Shown here piece after piece: positions 35,963-47,217 of a stretch of DNA of 64,000 nt. The stretch spans positions 744,001 to 808,000 of the forward strand of contig NZ_JADGMI010000001.1 in NCBI RefSeq assembly GCF_015234305.1. Reading direction: 5' to 3'. The position numbers were made by a program, and so were the translations under genes. The DNA comes from Superficieibacter sp. 1612_C1 (lineage in GTDB: Bacteria; Pseudomonadota; Gammaproteobacteria; Enterobacterales; Enterobacteriaceae). Under the pieces are notes generated by a model. The model was not told the origin of the DNA. It saw only the letters and a list, made by a program, of their open reading frames with translations, and did not search any database. Within the stretch, counting starts at the first letter, position 1. The number at the start of each line of letters is the position of its first letter.

Positions 35963-36301
35963 CGTCGTCTCCGGATTATCTGTTTAATGGCAGGTCACAA
36001 CAGTATGGATGTTCGCAGGCGACTGAGATTAATCTTAGTTTAGAAATATCGGGGTTGACGCGGTGAATAAATAAACGCTGATCGGAGGACTGCTTACTAT
36101 GTTGGGTTTCGTTTAACTATATGTTTTAAAATGAAAATAAGTAGATTTGTCCGGCGGGCAGTGTCCATGTCAACGGTCCCCGTTCAGCGAATTACCCATA
36201 AATAATGGTGATTGTTGTGCCACGCGTTACGTGGATAATGCGCGTAAATTTTACAGAAATTAACATTAATCACTATTTCCTTACATCACAGGGAACGTCA
36301 G
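35963..36301. other. Promoter region of the two-partner secretion operon
   Basis: About 340 AT-rich bases between the phosphatase gene and the secretion operon. It contains the inverted repeat CCACG-CGTTA-CGTGG at 36220-36234, roughly 70 bases before the first start codon, which may be an operator. Otherwise nothing recognisable. Confidence 0.45.
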
Positions 36302-37996
36302 ATGGGCAGCCGCCGAACCGCATTACGTTACGCTTTTTTCACCACGACCGGCCTGCTTCTGACGCCAGTCGTGAGCGCCGCCGACGGCATCGCCGGGGCT
36401 GATGAACAACTCATTATTCAGCAGCAGCGCCAGAAAGCGCTGGAGCAGCAGCTTACGCCGCCAAAACCTGACGTGCGCCTGTCGCCGCCATCCTCCGGCT
36501 TTGGCCGCATTAACTATCCTGCTGAAACGCCCTGTTTCCCCATTAAACATGTGGTATTGCGCGGAGAAGAAAAACTGCCGCGCTGGCTGCCTATTCAGCA
36601 TCTCGGGAAAGAGGCCGAAGGACAGTGCCTCGGCGCGCAGGGCATTAATCTGCTGATGAGCACCCTACAAAACCGGCTGGTGGATCATGGCTACATCACC
36701 ACCCGCGTGCTGGCCCCGTCGCAGGATCTGAACAGCGGGGTATTAACGCTGGTGCTGGTGCCGGGCTACGTCCGCCACGTCAGACTGACGCCGGACAGCG
36801 ATCGCTATATCCAGCTCTACAGCGCCTTCCCGCCGCGTGAGGGCGCACTGCTTGATTTGCGCGACATTGAACAGGGGCTGGAAAACCTTCAGCGTCTGCC
36901 CACCGTCAAAGCGGATATGGAGATCGTCCCCGGCGAGCAGCCCGGCGAAAGCGATATTGCGGTGAGCTGGAAGCAGGACAAAATGTGGCGTATCGGCGCG
37001 TCGCTGGACGATGCCGGAACCAGAAGCACCGGGCGTTATCAGGGCGGGTTAACGCTCTCGCTGGATAACCCGTTCTCGCTCAGCGATTTGCTCTATTTTT
37101 CCGCGTCCCATGATTTACAGGGCGAGGGCGGCAAAGGCAGCAAAAACTACACCGGGCACTATTCGGTGCCGTTCGGCTACTGGATGTTCTCGGTCACCGG
37201 CAATGATTACGACTATCACCAGACGGTTGCCGGCGCTAACGAAGACTATCGCTACAGCGGCAAAAGCAAAAACCTCGATGTCCAGCTAAGCCGCGTGCTG
37301 CACCGCAGCGGCACGCAAAAAACCACCATGAGCTATGACGTGCTGGTGCGTAAAACCCGCAGCTACATTGACGACACCGAAGTGGACGTGCAGCGCCGTC
37401 AGACCTCCGCCTGGCGCATTGGTTTACAGCACCGGCATTACATCAGCCAGGCGACGCTGGACGCGGGCATCAGCTATCAGCGCGGCACCCGCTGGTTCGG
37501 CGCGACGCCTGCGCCGGAAGAGTATTTCGACGAAGCCACCGCGCTGAGCAAAATCCTGCAATTCAACGCGCAGCTTAACGTTCCCTTTGAGATTGGTTCG
37601 CAAAACTTCCGCTACAACGTGCAGTACCAGCGCCAGATGAGCAGCACGCCGCTGACGCCGCAGGATCAGTTTGCCATCGGCAACCGCTGGACGGTGCGCG
37701 GCTTTGACGGCGAACGCACGCTGAACGCCAGCCACGGCTGGTATGTGCGCAACGACATCGCCTGGAGCACGCCGCTGCCGTCGCAGGAATTTTACCTCGG
37801 GGCGGACTACGGCGAAGTGGGCGGTGCCGGATCGGAATATCTGGTCGGTAAGCACATGGCGGGTGGTGTCGCGGGCCTGCGCGGCTACGCGTTTAATACC
37901 GGCTACGACATGTTTGCCGGGACGCCGTTCTCGAAACCGGACGGCTTCGATACCAGCGACTTAACCCTCGGGTTTAACCTCAACTGGGACTGGTAA
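36302..37996 (+). CDS. TpsB outer-membrane transporter, ShlB/FhaC/CdiB family
   Basis: A 564-residue Omp85-superfamily transporter that exports the large exoprotein encoded downstream. A signal peptide covers about residues 1-26. A Gln-rich linker and a POTRA-containing periplasmic region follow (about 70-220), then a 16-strand beta-barrel. The VRGF motif of the L6 loop is at 465-468 and the last residue is Trp, as usual for barrel proteins recognised by Bam. It is the first gene of the operon, with the acyltransferase starting ten bases after its stop. Confidence 0.92.
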   Translation: MGSRRTALRYAFFTTTGLLLTPVVSAADGIAGADEQLIIQQQRQKALEQQLTPPKPDVRLSPPSSGFGRINYPAETPCFPIKHVVLRGEEKLPRWLPIQHLGKEAEGQCLGAQGINLLMSTLQNRLVDHGYITTRVLAPSQDLNSGVLTLVLVPGYVRHVRLTPDSDRYIQLYSAFPPREGALLDLRDIEQGLENLQRLPTVKADMEIVPGEQPGESDIAVSWKQDKMWRIGASLDDAGTRSTGRYQGGLTLSLDNPFSLSDLLYFSASHDLQGEGGKGSKNYTGHYSVPFGYWMFSVTGNDYDYHQTVAGANEDYRYSGKSKNLDVQLSRVLHRSGTQKTTMSYDVLVRKTRSYIDDTEVDVQRRQTSAWRIGLQHRHYISQATLDAGISYQRGTRWFGATPAPEEYFDEATALSKILQFNAQLNVPFEIGSQNFRYNVQYQRQMSSTPLTPQDQFAIGNRWTVRGFDGERTLNASHGWYVRNDIAWSTPLPSQEFYLGADYGEVGGAGSEYLVGKHMAGGVAGLRGYAFNTGYDMFAGTPFSKPDGFDTSDLTLGFNLNWDW

Positions 37997-38006
37997 GGAG
38001 CGGCAG

Positions 38007-38534
38007 ATGCGCGCTGGTGAGTACGACATTAAAGCCCCGCTGATGCTGGGCGGGCAGGAGAGCGAAGCCGAAGTGCTCGGCGCAACGGTATGGCTGTGGA
38101 TGCACTCGCCGATGCACCGCGACGCGCCCCTGCACGCGCTGCCCACGCTGCTGCTGCCGATTATCAAACGCGGCCAGTACGTGCTGGTCACACAGCATGC
38201 GCGGCCGATCTTCTTTCTGAGCTGGGCCTGGCTTAATCCTGAATCAGAAGCCCGCTTTCTCACCCGCGCATCGATTCATATGCCGGAAGAGGACTGGGAC
38301 AGCGGCGACCGGATGTGGTTTTGCGACTGGATCGCACCCTTTGGTCATACCCGTGACATGTATCGCCTGATGCACAACGAGATTTTCCCCGACAGCTGCG
38401 CACGATCTCTCTGGCACCGGGGACAACAGCGCGGAAAACGCGTAATGAATTTTCATGGCACGCGGGTCAGCCGTGAAGCCGCACGACACTGGCGACGCGA
38501 GCACCCGCTGGCGGTCAATCTGCCGGAAGCTTAA
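38007..38534 (+). CDS. Toxin-activating lysine acyltransferase, HlyC/CdiC family
   Basis: A 175-residue member of the RTX toxin-activating acyltransferase family. HlyC-type enzymes transfer a fatty acyl group from acyl-ACP to lysines of a toxin. Family features are an N-terminal His (His33 or His37 in WMHSPMHRD) and the motif GDRMWFCDWIAPFGH with Asp107. Such enzymes, sometimes called CdiC, accompany a subset of contact-dependent inhibition loci. It starts ten bases after the transporter gene with GGAG before the ATG, and 12 bases precede the exoprotein gene. It most likely acylates that exoprotein; the target lysines are unknown. Confidence 0.88.
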   Translation: MRAGEYDIKAPLMLGGQESEAEVLGATVWLWMHSPMHRDAPLHALPTLLLPIIKRGQYVLVTQHARPIFFLSWAWLNPESEARFLTRASIHMPEEDWDSGDRMWFCDWIAPFGHTRDMYRLMHNEIFPDSCARSLWHRGQQRGKRVMNFHGTRVSREAARHWRREHPLAVNLPEA

Positions 38535-38546
38535 CAAGGAACACCC

Positions 38547-41500
38547 ATGAACAAGAACCTGTATCGTATCGTCTTCAACAAAGCGCGCGGTATGTTAATG
38601 GTGGTGGCGGAGATCGCCCGCTCGGGCCGGGCGTCGTCAGCGCGATCTTCCGGCACCGGACATACGCACAGCCGCCTTATCGGTAAAGTGGGGGCGTTAA
38701 GCTTCAGTCTGTGGCTGGCGACGGGCGTGATACAGCCCGTCCACGCTAACGTGGTGGCCGACGGCAGCGCGCCGGCAAATCAGCAGCCCACCATCATCAA
38801 CAGCGCTAACGGTACGCCGCAGGTCAATATTCAGACACCGTCCGCCGCAGGCGTCTCGCATAACAAATACGGCCAGTTCGACGTTAACCAGCAGGGCGTC
38901 ATTCTTAACAACTCGCATAAAAACGTCCAGACGCAACTGGGCGGTATGGTGGCAGGCAACCCGTGGCTGGGCAAAGGCGAAGCCAGGGTCATTCTTAACG
39001 AAGTAAACTCCCGCGATCCAAGCCGCCTCAATGGTTACGTGGAAGTGGCCGGGAAAAAAGCGCAGGTGGTGATTGCCAACCCGGCAGGCATTACCTGTGA
39101 CGGCTGCGGCTTTATTAACGCTAACCGCGGCACGCTGACCACCGGGCAGCCGCAGATGAATAACGGCCAGCTGACCGGCTATAACGTCGAGCGCGGCGAA
39201 ATCCGCATTGACGGCAGGGGGCTGGACAGCTCCCGCGCCGATTACACCGATATTATTGCCCGCTCGGTTAAAGTGAACGCCGGGGTATGGGCCAATGAAC
39301 TGAACGTCACCACCGGGCGTAACCAGGTGGATACGGAACATCAGCAGATCAGTAAAACCAGCGATGACCCGGCGACCCGTCCGCAGATGGCGCTGGATGT
39401 TGCCAGCCTCGGCGGCATGTACGCGGGTAAAATTCGTATGGTCGGCACCGAAAGCGGCGTCGGCGTGCGCAACGCCGGGAATATTGGCGCACAGGCGGGC
39501 AATGTCACGATAACCGCCGACGGCCGCATTGAGAACAGCGGCAACATCAGCGCCAGCGGCGACACGCAAATTGCTGCGACGGGTGGTATCGATAACCACG
39601 GCGCGGTGTATGCGGGCAACAACGCCAGCGTGCAGAGCGGCGGCGAGCTGAACAACCGTGGCTCGGTGGTGGCGCGTAACAACGTCCGCGTCCAGGCGGC
39701 CAGCCTGACCGGATCGAAACAGGGCGTGCTGGCCGCCGGGGTGCAGGATGACGGCAAACTGGCTGCGCAGGGCGATCTGGACCTCAGCACCCGCGGGCAA
39801 CTGGCCGCGCACGGGCAGACGCTGGCGGGCGGTAATCTCAGCGCGCGCGGGCAGGGGGTCGATCTCAGCGGCAGCCAGACGCAGGCGGATAACATCACGC
39901 TCGACGCCGGGAACGGCGATCTGAACACCTCCGGCGCACTGGTCAGTGCCCGCCAGCTGACCGCCCGCAGCGGCAAATTACTGAATAACGACGGCGGCAC
40001 GATTAACGCTGATGCCATGTCCGTGCAGGCCAGTGCGCTGTCCAACCAGAAAGGCAGTCTCGTGCAGACCGGCAGCGGCGATCTGTCGCTGGATCTACCG
40101 GGGGAACTGAATAACCGCGAGGGGCAGATTGCCGCCAACGGTAACGTGGCGCTGCACGCGCAGTCGCTCAATAACCGGAGCGGGCAGGTGGTAGCCGCGC
40201 AGAACGGCAGCCTGAACACAGAAATTCGTGACGGGCTGGATAACAACAGCGGCTCGCTGGCGGCCAGCGGCGATGTGCGTGTGAACGCGGGCGCACTGAA
40301 TAACGACGACGGGCTGATTTCCGCCTCAGCGGGCACGTCTGACCTCACCAGCCGCGGCGCGGCCAGCAACCGGAAAGGCCGCCTGGAAAGCGCCGGCGCG
40401 CTGACGCTGAATGCTGCCAGTCTTGATAATACGTCAGGAGAGGTGGTTGCCAGTGGCACTACCCTCCAGCTTAATGGCGGTGCGCTGACGAATACCTCCG
40501 GCACGCTGTTCTCGCAGGGCGACCTGCGCCTCGACAGCGGGGCGCTGGACAACACCGCGGGACTCATTCAGGCGGCAGGCAACAGCTGGCTGGACACCCA
40601 CGGCGCGGCGCTGACTAACCGCGACAGCGGCACCACCGGCGGCATCAGCAGCGGCGGCACGCTGAACCTCGCGGCGGGCAACATCGATAACCAGCAGGGC
40701 GTGCTGGTCAGCGGCGGTGCGCTGGATCTCACAGCCGGGTCGCTGGATAACCGCCAGGGCCAGCTGGGTTCGGAGCAGGCGCTGACGGCCCGCACGGATA
40801 CGCTCCTCAACGTGGACGGCTCGCTGAAATCCGGCGGCGATATGGTTCTTGCGACCACCGCCCTGAATAACACCGGCGGGGTGATCGGCGCAGGTAAGGC
40901 GCTGGATCTTGATGCCGCCACCCTGGCTAACCAGAGCGGCGTAGTGGTCAGCGGCAACGGCGCAGACATTCAGGTGCAGTCGCTGGACAACCATGCAGGC
41001 CAGATTGCCGCGCAGCAGGCGCTGACGCTTGGCGGTAAAAATATCAATAACGACGACGGCGGACTGATCCAGAGCGGCGACGCGCTGACCCTCAACGCCG
41101 GCACCCTGAGCAACCGTCGCAGCGGCGACACCGGCGGTATTACCAGCCTCGGTGACATGACCCTTACCGCCGACAGCGTGGCGAACAACGACGGTGTTCT
41201 GCTCTCGGCAAAAGCGATCGCGCTTAACAGCGGCACGCTGGATAACACCTCCGGGGAACTGGTTGCCACGGATGCGCTGAATCTGGCGCTCGACGGCTCG
41301 CTCACCAACACCAGCGGCCTGATGCAGGGCGGCAGCGTAACCGTGGACACCGCCGGACACGCCTTCACCAACCAGGACGGCACGCTCAACAGCCTCGGCG
41401 CGCTGACCCTCAGCAGCGGCGCGCTCAATAATCAGAACGGCACCCTGGCGGCAAAAGGCGCGTTCGACCTCAGCACCGCCAGCCTCGATAACCGCAGCGG

Positions 41501-44500
41501 CGGGCGCATCATCGGTGAGCAGGACACCACCCTGACCAGCGGCAGCCTGCAAAACGGCGGCGGACAAATTCAGTCGGTGGGCGATCTGCTGCTGGACACG
41601 GAGAAAGGGGCGATTGATAACGTCTCCGGCCTGATCCGCAGCGGTGCGGACCTGACGGTCAATGCCGCAAGCTTCGCCAACCAGAACACCCAGGGCAGCA
41701 ATCAGGGCGTTGAGGCGAGTACGGTGACCTTCACCACCGGGACGCTGAACAACCAGCGCGGCACCCTTCTGGCGGATAAGGCGCTCAGCATCACTAACGG
41801 CGGCCTGCTGGACAACACCGGCGGCGCGCTGGCCTCCTCGGGCAGGCTCACGCTTAACGGCGCGGGGCTGGACCTGGTGAATACCGGCGGTGTGGCAAAA
41901 GCCGGCGAACTGCTGGATATCAGCGCGCAGCGTGTCAGCGGCGACGGCGATCTGCTCTCGCTCGGCGACATGATCCTGCGCAGCAACAGCGCGCTGGACA
42001 ACAGCGGCTCGATTATTGCCAATGACAGCCTGCAACTGACCACGCCGGGCAGCATCAGCAACAGCGGCAAACTGCTGGCCGGGAAAAAACTGGACCTGCA
42101 CGGCGGCAGCCTGAGCAACGCGGAGAGCGGCGAAATCAACGCCGGGGAAAACCGCCTCACCGTCAGCGGGACGCTGACCAACTACGGGCTTATCGACGGC
42201 GGCTATACGCGCATTGACGCGAATACCCTGAACAACATTGGCACCGGGCGGATCTACGGCGACGCCATTGGCATTAACACCGTCACCTTCAACAACCTCG
42301 CCGCAGGCGGCAAAGCGGCGACGCTGGCCGGGCGCGAGCGGGTGGATATCGGCACCGGCACGCTGAATAATTATGATCACGCGCTGGTCTACAGCGGCGG
42401 CGATATGGCGATCGGCGGCCAGCTTGATGACATGGGCAACGTGGCGGGCCGCGCCGGGGTTATCAATAACCACAGCTCGACCATCGAATCAGCCGGGAAT
42501 ATGGGGATCGCCGCCGGGCAGATCAACAACATTAACGATCATTTCTCTACCGAACTGGTGACGGTATCTCAGGAGCAGATCCGGGAGTACCAGCACAGCG
42601 GTTCACCAACCCGCTGGGACGCCACCACCGAAGGCGTATTCGTTGACGGCAACTCCGCTGACCGTCTGCGCAACCTCAACACCCCGGATGACACTGGTTC
42701 GAACAACGACAACTTCAACCAGTATGACTACAACCGTACCGTTGAAGAGACGCGGATTAAGGAAACCGATCCGGCGAAGATCATTGCCGGTGGCGATATG
42801 ACCATTGTGGCCGATGAACTGTTTAACGATAAGAGCCAGGTTATTGCCGGGGGAACGCTATTTACCGATGGCATTAAATCGACCCGTAACGAGGCGGTGG
42901 ACGGGGAGCGTCATACTACTGATGTTGGTACGGTCACCCACTATTACCGTATCCGTCATAAAGGTTCAGACGAGCAGGGACGCGATCGCACGGCTTACCA
43001 GCCGCCAACGGTGATCCAGACCATTTCGCTCAAGCCAGGCCAGATTATCAGCCAGGGCGACGTGCAGGGCAGCAATGTGACGATTGCGCCGCTGACGACT
43101 CAGGGCACCGACGTGGCGATTGCTAAATCTGGCCCGGTAACCGGCAAAGTGGACGCCAGCACCCCTGCGCCGTGGCAGCAGACCGTTTCAGACGGCGAGC
43201 CGGTAACGCCGCCGCCGGGGCAGCAGTTTGCAGTAACGCCTGGTGAGGAGACCATTCGCATCGTCGGACCAAACACGCAGTTGCCGGATAACAGCCTGTT
43301 TAAAATTAATCCGTCGGCCAGCGAATCGTACCTGGTCGAAACCGATCCGCGCTTCACCAATGAAAAAGAGTGGCTCGGCAGCGACTATATGCAGGACGCG
43401 CTCGGTCAGGATCAGGACAACAAACTCAAACGGCTGGGCGACGGCTACTACGAGCAGCGGCTGATCCGTGAACAGGTGGTCGATCTCACCGGTCAGCGCT
43501 ATCTCGAAGGCTATACCAGCGATGAAGAGCAGTACAAAGCGCTGATGGATGCCGGGGTGGCCTTCGGTAAACAGTACGCGCTCAAACTTGGCGTGGCGCT
43601 GACGCCGCAGCAGATGTCCTTGCTGACGGGCGATATCGTCTGGCTGGTCAATACGCAGGTGAAAATGCCGGACGGCTCGATGCAGTCGGTGCTGATGCCG
43701 CAGGTGTACGCCAAAGTGAAACCGGGCGATATCAGCGGGTCCGGGGCATTAATCGCCGGCAACAACGTGGTGATGAAACTCGACGGCGACCTGTTCAACC
43801 GGGGCACTATCGCCGGACGCCAGGTGCTGCAACTGGATGCCGACAATATCACTAATCAGGCAGGCACGATCCAGGGGGCCAGCGCCAGTCTGACCGCCCG
43901 CACCGATGTGAATAATATCGGCGGCGTACTGCAGGGCACGGACAGCCTGCTGGTTAATGCCGGGCGGGATATCAATGCCACCACCACCACCCGCAGCGCC
44001 GAAAGCGCCGTGAGCCAGAACCGCTTCTCGCGTACCACTATTGACAGCGTATCCGGGATCTACGTGCAGGGTGATGACGGCAAACTGTCACTGAAAGCGG
44101 GCCGTGACGTCAATCTGACCGGGGCGCAGGTGATTAACAGCGGTGAGAATGGACAGACCCAAATCGGTGCCGCGCGGGATATTAACCTCGGCACGGTCAC
44201 GACCTCCGCTCGCGACAGTCTGGTGTGGGACAAAGACAACACCCTCAATCAGGGCCGCGTCGACCGCATCGGTACGCAGATTAAAACCCGGAATGATACC
44301 GCGCTTGCCGCCGGACAAAATATTAACCTCGATGGCTCGTCGATTACCTCCGAAAAAGCGCTCAACCTCAACGCCGGAAACGATGTGAACATACGCGGCG
44401 TGCTGAACAGTACCGACCTGGATGAGCGCCATAAAGTCACTGGCAGCAGTGGCTGGCTGTCGAAGAAAACCACCACCACCCGCGATACGGTCGATCGCCA

Positions 44501-47207
44501 GACCGTGCAGGGCAGTGAACTCAGTGCCGACAGCGTGAAAGTGATCGCCGGGAACAATATCGGCGTGGTCGGCAGCAGCATCGCGGGCACTGGCGACGTG
44601 GCGATGAAGGCGGGCAATGATTTAACCATCAGCAGTATGGCGGGTCGTAACGACGAAACCCACCTTAAGCAGGAGAAAAAATCCGGTCTGATGGGCTCTG
44701 GCGGCATCGGCTTTACTATCGGTTCACGTAAAGAGTCTACCGATCAGGCCAGCCAGGCGCAGAGCGGCGAAAGTTCGCTGGTCGGCAGCCTTCAGGGCGA
44801 CACGGTACTGGTCGCCGGCAATAACTACCGCCAGACCGGCAGCACCGTCTCCTCGCCGAATGGCAACGTAGTGATTGAAGGGAAAAACGTCACCATCGAA
44901 GCGGCGCAGGACACCTATGCCTCGCAGTTTAAACATTCTGTTGAGCAGAAAGGCTTTACCCTTGCTGTCAACGTGCCGGTAATTCAGGCCCTGGAAGCGG
45001 CGGCTGCCTCGGTTAAACGCGTGGGTGAAAGCAACGACGATCGCATTAATATGCTGGCAGCGGCGAATGCCGGATGGGACAGCGCGCGGGCGGCGAATGC
45101 GATGATGGACAGCGCCCAGGGTGTGATGCAAAACGGCGCGCAGGGCGCGGCGCAGAACGTCAGTGTTTCCCTGACCTACGGGCAAAGCAAGCAGAGCAGC
45201 ACTCAGGACACCACCAGTACCAGCGCGCTGGCCAGCAAGGTCAATGCCGGGAAAAATGCCGTCGTGGTGGCGCATGGCGGCGAACGTTCGGATATCAATA
45301 TCATTGGTTCGGACGTCAGCGGCAAACAGGGCACGCTGTTGCAGGCGGATAACGACGTCAATATTCTTGCCGCACAGCAGGAGCGCCACGAGCGTTCGGA
45401 TAATAAATCCAGCGGCTGGAATGCGGGCGTGGCGGTGAGCTACGGCCAGGGCGGCGCGTCCTTCGGCATTACCGCCGGGGCCAATAAAGGTAAAGGCTAC
45501 GGTAACGGCGATGAGGTCTCCTGGCGCAACAGCCACGTCGGCGATATGGACAGCCAGACGCAAATCGTCAGCGGCGGTGACACCACCCTGCGCGGCGGTC
45601 AGGTACTCGGCAAAGGCGTGGATATCGTCGCTGATAACCTGAATATCGAAAGCCTTCAGGACACTATGAAGTACCAGGGCAAGCAAACCGATATGGGCGG
45701 CCAGGTGACGGTTGGCTACGGCTTCGCGGCCTCGGGTAACTTCAGCAAATCGAAAGTTGATGCCGACTACGCCTCGGTGGCGGAACAGTCGGGGATCTTC
45801 GCCGGGGACGACGGCTATCAGATTGATATTAACGATCTGACCAACCTGAAAGGCGGTCTGATCACGTCTAACGAGAGCGCCGAGCAGGCGGGTAAAAACC
45901 GCTTCAGCACCGGCACGCTGACCTGGAGCGATATTGATAACCATTCTGAATATGAAGGAACGGGCATCGGGCTGGGCGGCTCAATGAGCATGAACGCCGA
46001 TCTGGGGCTGGGCGACAATGCCGCGCCGCAGAGCAGCAAAACGGTGACCGATAAGAATGGCAATACGCAACTGGCGACGGGCTATGGTTCATTGCAAAAA
46101 GACGTTTCATTCGGGATTGGCCATGACAGCGATAGTCAACAATCAGTGACCCGTAGCGGCATCAACACCTCTGCTATCACGATTACCGACGCCGACGCCC
46201 AGCAGCGCCTGACGGGAAAAACGGTAGATGAAACCCTGGCCGAGATTAAAACCGATATCACCACGGAAAATGCCGCTGCTAATGCCGGATATCTCGAAAA
46301 TAACTTCGATAAAGATAAAGTTTTTAAAGAGCTTAACCTTCAGGTCAAGGTAACCAAAGACTTTAAGCAGAATGCGAACAAGCAGATAAGTTCATATCTG
46401 GATGATAAGCAGGCAGCGGCGCGGGATGTGCTTAAAAAAGCGATTGCGAGCGGGGATCGGGAAAAGCAGCAGGAGGCTGTGAACGACATTTATAAGCTAC
46501 AGTATCAACGCCGCTTCCTGCAAACCCTGGTGGGCGTCGTGGCAGGTTCACCCGACACGGCAATTACGCAAGGAACACTCTCGCTTGCCGCCACGAAAAT
46601 GCGCGAAGAGACTATTCAAAACTCGCTTATTTTTGAAGGCGTTAAAGACAGAACAACAGGGAAAGTTTATAGCAACGTTTCCGGTGACAGTACTGCACTT
46701 TATGACGGTGTAAAAGCGGGTGGTACCCGAATCGGCTTAGATATTATTTGTGGTAAAGATAATGGTCGTTGCGAAACGGTAGACAAGGCGGGACTCATTT
46801 TGAAACGCGATACCGAAGGGCATGTTATTTACAAAGGTAACGATGACTACAAAACGATGGATGAATTTTTGCAAAGTTCATTGGCAAAAGATTTATACGG
46901 TGCAACCGGCGGCTCTCAGGCGCTTGGTGGAATACTGAAACCGTTCGGTACTTATACGCCCGGCGGGTTCTGGGGAGATATTGGTGATAATATTGTTGAA
47001 AGCTTCGCAGGCGCTCACGATCTTATTGGTGGTCAGTTGCCTGGTTTCTACGATCAGGAAGGGAATACCGCCCGTGGCCGAAGCCCTCTGACAAATGCTG
47101 CTGCTGAAACCTGGACGATTGCCGCAATACCCATTGCTGCTCCTTTTGCGGCAAGTGAGCTGATTTCTCCAGAACTACTGGAATTTATTTTTAATGCGCA
47201 GCCTTAA
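38547..47207 (+). CDS. Giant haemagglutinin-repeat exoprotein (TpsA/CdiA-like)
   Basis: A 2,886-residue two-partner secretion exoprotein. It begins with an extended signal peptide (MNKNLYRIVFNKARG..., about 70 residues) and a TPS secretion domain with NPAGITCDGCGFIN. About 1,200 residues of degenerate FHA1-type repeats follow (LNNTSG, LDNRSG and similar), then a non-repetitive middle (about 1,350-1,750) and a second repeat block to about 2,500. The C-terminal 320 residues lie in DNA of distinctly lower GC. They lack the VENN pretoxin motif but end in a hydrophobic AIPIAAPFAASELISPE segment found in many proteobacterial exoproteins. An adhesin/haemolysin and a CDI effector are both possible. 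The preceding acyltransferase suggests a membrane-active protein. Confidence 0.85.
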   Translation: MNKNLYRIVFNKARGMLMVVAEIARSGRASSARSSGTGHTHSRLIGKVGALSFSLWLATGVIQPVHANVVADGSAPANQQPTIINSANGTPQVNIQTPSAAGVSHNKYGQFDVNQQGVILNNSHKNVQTQLGGMVAGNPWLGKGEARVILNEVNSRDPSRLNGYVEVAGKKAQVVIANPAGITCDGCGFINANRGTLTTGQPQMNNGQLTGYNVERGEIRIDGRGLDSSRADYTDIIARSVKVNAGVWANELNVTTGRNQVDTEHQQISKTSDDPATRPQMALDVASLGGMYAGKIRMVGTESGVGVRNAGNIGAQAGNVTITADGRIENSGNISASGDTQIAATGGIDNHGAVYAGNNASVQSGGELNNRGSVVARNNVRVQAASLTGSKQGVLAAGVQDDGKLAAQGDLDLSTRGQLAAHGQTLAGGNLSARGQGVDLSGSQTQADNITLDAGNGDLNTSGALVSARQLTARSGKLLNNDGGTINADAMSVQASALSNQKGSLVQTGSGDLSLDLPGELNNREGQIAANGNVALHAQSLNNRSGQVVAAQNGSLNTEIRDGLDNNSGSLAASGDVRVNAGALNNDDGLISASAGTSDLTSRGAASNRKGRLESAGALTLNAASLDNTSGEVVASGTTLQLNGGALTNTSGTLFSQGDLRLDSGALDNTAGLIQAAGNSWLDTHGAALTNRDSGTTGGISSGGTLNLAAGNIDNQQGVLVSGGALDLTAGSLDNRQGQLGSEQALTARTDTLLNVDGSLKSGGDMVLATTALNNTGGVIGAGKALDLDAATLANQSGVVVSGNGADIQVQSLDNHAGQIAAQQALTLGGKNINNDDGGLIQSGDALTLNAGTLSNRRSGDTGGITSLGDMTLTADSVANNDGVLLSAKAIALNSGTLDNTSGELVATDALNLALDGSLTNTSGLMQGGSVTVDTAGHAFTNQDGTLNSLGALTLSSGALNNQNGTLAAKGAFDLSTASLDNRSGGRIIGEQDTTLTSGSLQNGGGQIQSVGDLLLDTEKGAIDNVSGLIRSGADLTVNAASFANQNTQGSNQGVEASTVTFTTGTLNNQRGTLLADKALSITNGGLLDNTGGALASSGRLTLNGAGLDLVNTGGVAKAGELLDISAQRVSGDGDLLSLGDMILRSNSALDNSGSIIANDSLQLTTPGSISNSGKLLAGKKLDLHGGSLSNAESGEINAGENRLTVSGTLTNYGLIDGGYTRIDANTLNNIGTGRIYGDAIGINTVTFNNLAAGGKAATLAGRERVDIGTGTLNNYDHALVYSGGDMAIGGQLDDMGNVAGRAGVINNHSSTIESAGNMGIAAGQINNINDHFSTELVTVSQEQIREYQHSGSPTRWDATTEGVFVDGNSADRLRNLNTPDDTGSNNDNFNQYDYNRTVEETRIKETDPAKIIAGGDMTIVADELFNDKSQVIAGGTLFTDGIKSTRNEAVDGERHTTDVGTVTHYYRIRHKGSDEQGRDRTAYQPPTVIQTISLKPGQIISQGDVQGSNVTIAPLTTQGTDVAIAKSGPVTGKVDASTPAPWQQTVSDGEPVTPPPGQQFAVTPGEETIRIVGPNTQLPDNSLFKINPSASESYLVETDPRFTNEKEWLGSDYMQDALGQDQDNKLKRLGDGYYEQRLIREQVVDLTGQRYLEGYTSDEEQYKALMDAGVAFGKQYALKLGVALTPQQMSLLTGDIVWLVNTQVKMPDGSMQSVLMPQVYAKVKPGDISGSGALIAGNNVVMKLDGDLFNRGTIAGRQVLQLDADNITNQAGTIQGASASLTARTDVNNIGGVLQGTDSLLVNAGRDINATTTTRSAESAVSQNRFSRTTIDSVSGIYVQGDDGKLSLKAGRDVNLTGAQVINSGENGQTQIGAARDINLGTVTTSARDSLVWDKDNTLNQGRVDRIGTQIKTRNDTALAAGQNINLDGSSITSEKALNLNAGNDVNIRGVLNSTDLDERHKVTGSSGWLSKKTTTTRDTVDRQTVQGSELSADSVKVIAGNNIGVVGSSIAGTGDVAMKAGNDLTISSMAGRNDETHLKQEKKSGLMGSGGIGFTIGSRKESTDQASQAQSGESSLVGSLQGDTVLVAGNNYRQTGSTVSSPNGNVVIEGKNVTIEAAQDTYASQFKHSVEQKGFTLAVNVPVIQALEAAAASVKRVGESNDDRINMLAAANAGWDSARAANAMMDSAQGVMQNGAQGAAQNVSVSLTYGQSKQSSTQDTTSTSALASKVNAGKNAVVVAHGGERSDINIIGSDVSGKQGTLLQADNDVNILAAQQERHERSDNKSSGWNAGVAVSYGQGGASFGITAGANKGKGYGNGDEVSWRNSHVGDMDSQTQIVSGGDTTLRGGQVLGKGVDIVADNLNIESLQDTMKYQGKQTDMGGQVTVGYGFAASGNFSKSKVDADYASVAEQSGIFAGDDGYQIDINDLTNLKGGLITSNESAEQAGKNRFSTGTLTWSDIDNHSEYEGTGIGLGGSMSMNADLGLGDNAAPQSSKTVTDKNGNTQLATGYGSLQKDVSFGIGHDSDSQQSVTRSGINTSAITITDADAQQRLTGKTVDETLAEIKTDITTENAAANAGYLENNFDKDKVFKELNLQVKVTKDFKQNANKQISSYLDDKQAAARDVLKKAIASGDREKQQEAVNDIYKLQYQRRFLQTLVGVVAGSPDTAITQGTLSLAATKMREETIQNSLIFEGVKDRTTGKVYSNVSGDSTALYDGVKAGGTRIGLDIICGKDNGRCETVDKAGLILKRDTEGHVIYKGNDDYKTMDEFLQSSLAKDLYGATGGSQALGGILKPFGTYTPGGFWGDIGDNIVESFAGAHDLIGGQLPGFYDQEGNTARGRSPLTNAAAETWTIAAIPIAAPFAASELISPELLEFIFNAQP

Positions 47208-47217
47208 GGGGGAAATA

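Noticed and set aside
40434-42473. 679-codon minus-strand frame inside the exoprotein gene
   Set aside because: It is a mirror frame of the GC-rich repeat region with low-complexity Ala/Val/Arg content and no start signals; several similar ones occur along the same gene.
38547-47207. Classical CdiA with VENN-delimited toxin
   Set aside because: No VENN or equivalent pretoxin boundary was found in the C-terminal third, and no typical soluble immunity gene follows; the gene is described as CdiA-like only.
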